Shown one piece after another: positions 35,378 to 38,912 of a stretch of DNA of 38,912 nucleotides (within the stretch, counting starts at the first letter, position 1; the number at the start of each line of letters is the position of its first letter). A model generated the notes under the pieces. The model was not told the DNA's origin and ran no database searches. It saw only the letters and a program-made list of their open reading frames with translations. The position numbers were made by a program, and so were the translations under genes. The stretch comes from an uncultured Clostridia bacterium. Its GTDB lineage: Bacteria > Bacillota > Clostridia > Christensenellales > CAG-138. The DNA is taken from assembly GCA_944366945.1 (NCBI GenBank), contig CALVWJ010000021.1, positions 1-38,912 of the forward strand. The letters are read 5' to 3'.

Positions 35378-35980
35378 ATGATGCACGACAAGGCACTTGT
35401 GACAGAAAAGCTGCGCAAATGGGAGCGGTTCCTGCAGGAATATGCGCTGCCCACCTGGGATATGCTGCCCGGAATTGATCTTTACATGGATCAAGTGATC
35501 GTGCTGCTGACGCAATACCTCAACTTCCTGCCTCGGGAAGATGGCGGGGAAAATGTAACCACACCCGCGATGATCAACAACTATGTAAAAATGAAAGTAT
35601 TGCCACCCCCCGTAAAGAAACGCTATTCCCGGGTGCATCTGGCCTATTTGATCATCGTATGCATGCTCAAGCAGACGCTTGGTATTGCCCTTGTGCAGCA
35701 GATCCTGCCTTGCGATGCAAGCGAAGAAAAGGTGCATGCAGTTTACGATGCGTTTGCACGCATGCACAAGGTGGTATCTACGACGTTTGCAACGCAAGTG
35801 CGTGCAGCCGCTACACCCGTGCTGCTCTCTGCTGAACCCGATGATTCTGCAGTTGGTTGCCTTATCCTGCAATCTGCAATTGCAGCCTCCCTTTTCAAGC
35901 TTTTAACCGAAAAGCTGATCTCCTTGGGCGCGGCTGGCGCTCTTTCGAATGCTGATGTGGAAAAAGTTAACGAACCTTAA
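35378..35980 (+). CDS. DUF1836-family protein
   Basis: This 200-residue protein matches the DUF1836 family of Bacillota. Seen are the N-terminal WDMLPGIDLYMDQVIVLLTQYL, the TPAMINNYVKMKVLPPPVKKRYSR segment that looks like a MerR-type helix-turn-helix, and HLAYLIIVCMLKQTLGI. Function is not established; the pattern suggests a DNA-binding protein. It is divergent from the two degV genes, a pairing I recall from other Clostridia, so it could regulate them. The ATG at 35378 follows AGGGAGA; a second ATG is the next codon. Confidence 0.85.
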   Translation: MMHDKALVTEKLRKWERFLQEYALPTWDMLPGIDLYMDQVIVLLTQYLNFLPREDGGENVTTPAMINNYVKMKVLPPPVKKRYSRVHLAYLIIVCMLKQTLGIALVQQILPCDASEEKVHAVYDAFARMHKVVSTTFATQVRAAATPVLLSAEPDDSAVGCLILQSAIAASLFKLLTEKLISLGAAGALSNADVEKVNEP

Positions 35981-36001
35981 CGCAAATGCACGCTTGTCCC
36001 T

Positions 36002-36030
36002 TTGACATTTTCCGCGCTTTCTTTTAGAAT
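36002..36030 (+). promoter_or_regulatory. Promoter of the beta-lactamase-like gene
   Basis: TTGACA (36002-36007) and TAGAAT (36025-36030) are 17 nt apart. The leader of about 55 nt contains a small GCGGC/GCCGC hairpin (36045-36049 with 36060-36064) just before the AGGAGG ribosome site, which could affect translation. Confidence 0.8.
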
Positions 36031-36093
36031 GATATCAACAAATCAGCGGCACTTGCTGAGAGCCGCCTTTTCTGCACAGGAGGAAAACAAAAT

Positions 36094-37503
36094 ATGGCAT
36101 TTGATCTTCAGAAGCTGGATGCGATGCTTGCAAGCTACATTGAGAAGAAAAAACTTCCCGGCGTAGCAGTTGCTGTAAGTGGGCCCGATGGCGTTGTTTT
36201 TGAAAAGGGCTATGGCATTGCCGATCTGGAAACCCGCCGCCCCGTAGACGAAAACACGGTCTTCGGCATTGCTTCCATGAGCAAATCCATGACTACGCTT
36301 GCCTGCTGTATCCTTGCGGCAGAAGGTAAACTTTGCTTTGACGATCCTGTAAGCAAATACTTTCCTAACTTCCGCGTGCCGGGCAACCCGCAGCAGGATG
36401 TCACGTTGCACCATCTTTCCATGCATACCGCCGGCATTCCCCCGATGGAACCGCTTGAGTGGTCCATTGCTATCAACACCCCTGGGCGGGACAGCGAATG
36501 GGCGCGTGAGATGAAGCGCACCGCACCTAACAAGATGGAAACCATCGAGCAGGTGATCGACTATATCGCCAACTGCCCTTATCCGACGCTCGGCCAGGCG
36601 GGCGAATATATGAGCTATTCAAACGAGGGATATGCCATCCTTTCCTATGTAGTGGACATCGCAGCTGGAATTACGCTCGAAGAGTTCCTCATGGAGCGTG
36701 TTTTCAAGCCTATGGGCATGACCCGCACGGTACTCGATCTGGATGGAAGCGAAGCTATCGCAATGGCAGGTGGCAACATTACGCGCTTGTTTGAATCCGA
36801 TGGTGACAAAGTAACCTGTGATGACAATTGGTCGATCTTGCCCCCATTCCGTGGATGCGCGTGCGTGAAATCCACCGCACACGATATGGCGCGGTATTAT
36901 CAATGCCTTTCCAATCGCGGCATGATTGACGGAGTACAGGCGATCCCCGCCAAGGCAGTTGAGCTGCTGGTAGGCGCCGGGTTCCCCGAGCAGGAAAAGT
37001 CTTTCTATTGCTATGGCCTCAATAAGCGCACGAAAGCCGGCCATGTAATCTGCGAGCATTCCGGCGGACTCCATGGCGTCTCTTCCTTTGGTGGTTTCTT
37101 AAAAGATGAAAACTATGGCTTTGTTGCGCTCTGCAATCAGAGCGATTCCGATCCTGACGGGCTTGTGTGGATGATGTACAACATGGTAATGGGGCTCCCA
37201 TTGGAGGAAAGCCACCGCTGGCTGCATCCCGCCGGCGAAGATTTTGCGAACCCCGAAATGCTCCTGGGTAAATATATCTGCCATGAGGGCATACCTGTGA
37301 CAGTAGAGGTGTTTATGCAGGATGGCAAGCTAATGGCTCGCAACAATTACGGTGAAATGCGATTTACTTATTGTGGAGGTACTTGGTTCAGCACACAGCG
37401 CACGGATACCGGGGCACTGGGCCGCATGCACTTCCTTATCCGCAATGGTAAAGCATGGGGTGTACAGGTATACACGCGCATCTATCAGCGCATTGAGGAT
37501 TGA
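36094..37503 (+). CDS. Serine beta-lactamase-like hydrolase
   Basis: This 469-residue protein belongs to the class C beta-lactamase/esterase fold family. The active site residues are S61xxK64 (SMSK), Y175-S-N177 (YSN) and HSGG at 322-325 in place of KTG. There is no signal peptide, so it is probably a cytoplasmic esterase or peptidase and not a true antibiotic-inactivating enzyme. After about residue 385 there is a C-terminal beta-rich domain (LLGKYICHEGIPVTVEVFMQ) found in several such hydrolases. The ATG at 36094 follows AGGAGG. It is a single-gene unit with a strong promoter and terminator. The substrate is unknown. Confidence 0.9.
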   Translation: MAFDLQKLDAMLASYIEKKKLPGVAVAVSGPDGVVFEKGYGIADLETRRPVDENTVFGIASMSKSMTTLACCILAAEGKLCFDDPVSKYFPNFRVPGNPQQDVTLHHLSMHTAGIPPMEPLEWSIAINTPGRDSEWAREMKRTAPNKMETIEQVIDYIANCPYPTLGQAGEYMSYSNEGYAILSYVVDIAAGITLEEFLMERVFKPMGMTRTVLDLDGSEAIAMAGGNITRLFESDGDKVTCDDNWSILPPFRGCACVKSTAHDMARYYQCLSNRGMIDGVQAIPAKAVELLVGAGFPEQEKSFYCYGLNKRTKAGHVICEHSGGLHGVSSFGGFLKDENYGFVALCNQSDSDPDGLVWMMYNMVMGLPLEESHRWLHPAGEDFANPEMLLGKYICHEGIPVTVEVFMQDGKLMARNNYGEMRFTYCGGTWFSTQRTDTGALGRMHFLIRNGKAWGVQVYTRIYQRIED

Positions 37504-37538
37504 TCTTATACACTACACACGTTGTACTTAAGCTGTTG

Positions 37539-37570
37539 AAGAAAGTGGATGCAAATGCATCCACTTTCTT
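37539..37570 (+). terminator. Terminator after the beta-lactamase-like gene
   Basis: The arms 37539-37552 and 37557-37570 form a perfect 14-bp stem (AAGAAAGTGGATGC and its complement) with a 4-nt loop. The 3' arm ends in TTTCTT and TATT follows. It lies 36 nt past the stop codon. Confidence 0.8.
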
Positions 37571-37751
37571 ATTCCATCATAGTATTTATTATTTTTTAAA
37601 TGCCGTTCAAAAACATGGACCAATTTCTTTAAAAATGCCGTCTTATTACATATAAAGTCCTAAAGTCCAGTCAGCTCATTAGGGATCTCATGCGTAGAAA
37701 CGCGGGGCACAGCGCAAAGGAGCAGACATGTATTACAACTCGCAAGGGATT
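37571..37751. other. AT-rich intergenic stretch without a recognisable gene
   Basis: Between the two convergent terminators is about 180 bp of mostly AT-rich DNA. It includes a ribosome-site-like AAAGGAG before an ATG at 37728, but the frame runs through the terminator and antisense to the next gene, so it is not credible. No repeat or RNA gene was seen. Confidence 0.5.
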
Positions 37752-37777
37752 AAAAAGCCGCCCCTAAGGGCGGCTTT
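37752..37777 (-). terminator. Terminator after the surface protein gene
   Basis: AAAGCCGCCC (37754-37763) and GGGCGGCTTT (37768-37777) form a perfect 10-bp stem with a 4-nt loop; on the minus strand it ends in a U-run. It lies about 36 nt past the stop of the surface protein gene. Confidence 0.85.
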
Positions 37778-37813
37778 GATTGTGCTGTGGAAACCCAACA
37801 GAGGGTGGGTTAA

Positions 37814-38893
37814 TTACGCACGGACCTTCTTAACGGTAACGGCGGCGGCAGCAACGAGCGCAACAGCGATCATCACGAAGCCAGCGATGGAGGCGCTGTC
37901 ACCGGTCTGCGGCGGGTTGACGCCGGGATCGTTCGTCACGATCTCCTGAACATAACCGCTGGGGTATACCAGGCTGGCGCTGCCCTCTACGATCGTGCCA
38001 AGGTTCTTTTCAACAAGGGGATCCGTAATGTAGGCATCACCGGCATATTCAAAGCCCATGGCGCCGCAGATGTCATCCAGAACAGCCTTCACATCGCGAA
38101 GATCATCGCCAGTGATCGGCCGGGTCCCGCCTACCGGAACAAACGACGGGTTGCCGCCCATGTAGTCATGGATTGCATAAACCTGGCTATCGAGCACAAC
38201 ATAGATGTTTTCAACCTGGCCGCTGCTCTTGGTGTAGAAGCGGACGCCGGCGGTCCTGTCAGAAGTCTTGTATACGGTATAATCTGCGTCGGTAGCGTTT
38301 TTGGAAATGGTGTACTTCGTGCCGTTGCTGAAGAAATCGAATTGGGTCTCACTCGCATCCCACTCGTTGTAAACACCGAGGGTCGCGGTGATCTTTGCAT
38401 CCTTATCGGATTTCTCTGCAGTGCCCCAGATTTCTACATAGATGGTCTTGTCACAACTCTTTTTACTAATTGCCAACGTACCGCTGGTTTTATTGCCGCT
38501 GATCAGAGCGGTATGTGTATAGGAAGTTTCGGTGGAATACTTCCACTGCGCAGTAACATCTTCCAGATTGCTGGTGGAAATCTTGAGTTTGCCTTGACCT
38601 GCTGCGAGGCGATCCTGGATATCTTTGCTCAAGTCATCATAAGCAGGAACCTTGACTTCAACGAAAGCATGCACCTTCATGCCGGCAACAACGGGATAGG
38701 TTTTATCCAGTTTGTTGTAGGTGCCGCCATACCAAACGATGGTGGATTCTTCCACGGAGAGGGGAGTAATGTTCAGATAGAGGTCTTCAAACTCGTCGGG
38801 AGTAACCGGATTATCCCAGCCAGCTGCCAGCGCGGGGGCTGCAAGCGCGAAAACCATGACGAGCGCGACTGCAAGAGTCAGAATCTTCTTCAT
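37814..38893 (-). CDS. Secreted cell-surface protein with sortase-like PQTGD anchor
   Basis: This 359-residue protein has a clear signal peptide (MKKILTLAVALVMVFALAAP, cleaved after about ALAA). The C-terminus has PPQTGDSAS, a hydrophobic segment (IAGFVMIAVALVAAAAVTV) and a basic tail KKVRA, the layout of a sortase substrate with a P-x-TG variant motif. The middle part is beta-rich with Thr and Ser and contains no domain I recognise; one region (residues about 100-170, LKISTSNLEDVTAQWKYS) resembles an immunoglobulin-like fold only in general pattern. The ATG at 38893 follows AAAGGG. It is last on the minus strand with its own terminator. No sortase gene is in the window. Confidence 0.85.
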   Translation of the reverse strand: MKKILTLAVALVMVFALAAPALAAGWDNPVTPDEFEDLYLNITPLSVEESTIVWYGGTYNKLDKTYPVVAGMKVHAFVEVKVPAYDDLSKDIQDRLAAGQGKLKISTSNLEDVTAQWKYSTETSYTHTALISGNKTSGTLAISKKSCDKTIYVEIWGTAEKSDKDAKITATLGVYNEWDASETQFDFFSNGTKYTISKNATDADYTVYKTSDRTAGVRFYTKSSGQVENIYVVLDSQVYAIHDYMGGNPSFVPVGGTRPITGDDLRDVKAVLDDICGAMGFEYAGDAYITDPLVEKNLGTIVEGSASLVYPSGYVQEIVTNDPGVNPPQTGDSASIAGFVMIAVALVAAAAVTVKKVRA

Positions 38894-38912
38894 TGTTTTG
38901 TTTCCCTTTCAA

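Noticed and set aside
37728..37949. Small plus-strand gene after AAAGGAG
   Set aside because: The frame passes through a terminator and continues antisense to the surface protein gene, ending in a peptide without any feature.

Overview
The window looks like part of a Bacillota (Firmicutes) chromosome, most likely class Clostridia. The signs are strong GGAGG-type ribosome binding sites, frequent GTG and TTG starts, TTGACA-17-TATAAT promoters, a MocR regulator beside an ECF-transporter S component, DegV and DUF1836 proteins, PlsY, YacL and CarD. Base composition is mixed and moderately GC-rich. I cannot name the genus. No rRNA, tRNA, CRISPR array, insertion sequence or prophage was found, and no replication origin was recognised.

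Region 1 (1-11779, all minus strand) is the core expression block. Read in the direction of transcription it is rpoB, rpoC, a cysteine-rich membrane protein of unknown function, rpsL, rpsG, fusA and the start of tuf. A promoter lies before rpoB and another before rpsL. Both leaders can fold into alternative hairpins. A strong terminator hairpin separates rpsG from fusA.

Region 2 (11834-17940, minus) holds carD-yacL, driven by a perfect consensus promoter, and rarA-tldD-tldE, whose start and stop codons overlap. The ribosomal genes rplJ/rplL that often precede rpoB are absent here.

Region 3 (17912-25851) holds a MATE efflux pump (plus), a secreted von Willebrand A-like protein and a TSUP permease (both minus), a large fusion of an endonuclease Q-like PHP nuclease to a UvrD-type helicase (plus), and a MerR-family regulator (plus). 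The MATE promoter and the merR leader carry nearly the same dyad operator, so the regulator probably controls the pump from about 7 kb away as well as itself.

Region 4 (25826-29650) holds plsY-gpsA for phospholipid synthesis, then a MocR/PdxR-like regulator divergent from an ECF S component, with a perfect inverted repeat between them. This suggests control of vitamin (probably B6) uptake.

Region 5 (29651-38912) is cell-envelope and accessory: a Thr/Pro-linker lipoprotein, an MBOAT acyltransferase plus DHHW/AlgX-like partner that probably acetylate an exported polymer, two tandem DegV lipid-binding proteins divergent from a DUF1836 protein, a serine beta-lactamase-like hydrolase, and a secreted protein ending in a sortase-like PQTGD anchor.

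Most of the window is conserved core genome. The most unusual items are the EndoQ-UvrD fusion, the shared MerR operators, the cysteine-rich protein between rpoC and rpsL, and the structured leaders of rpoB and rpsL.
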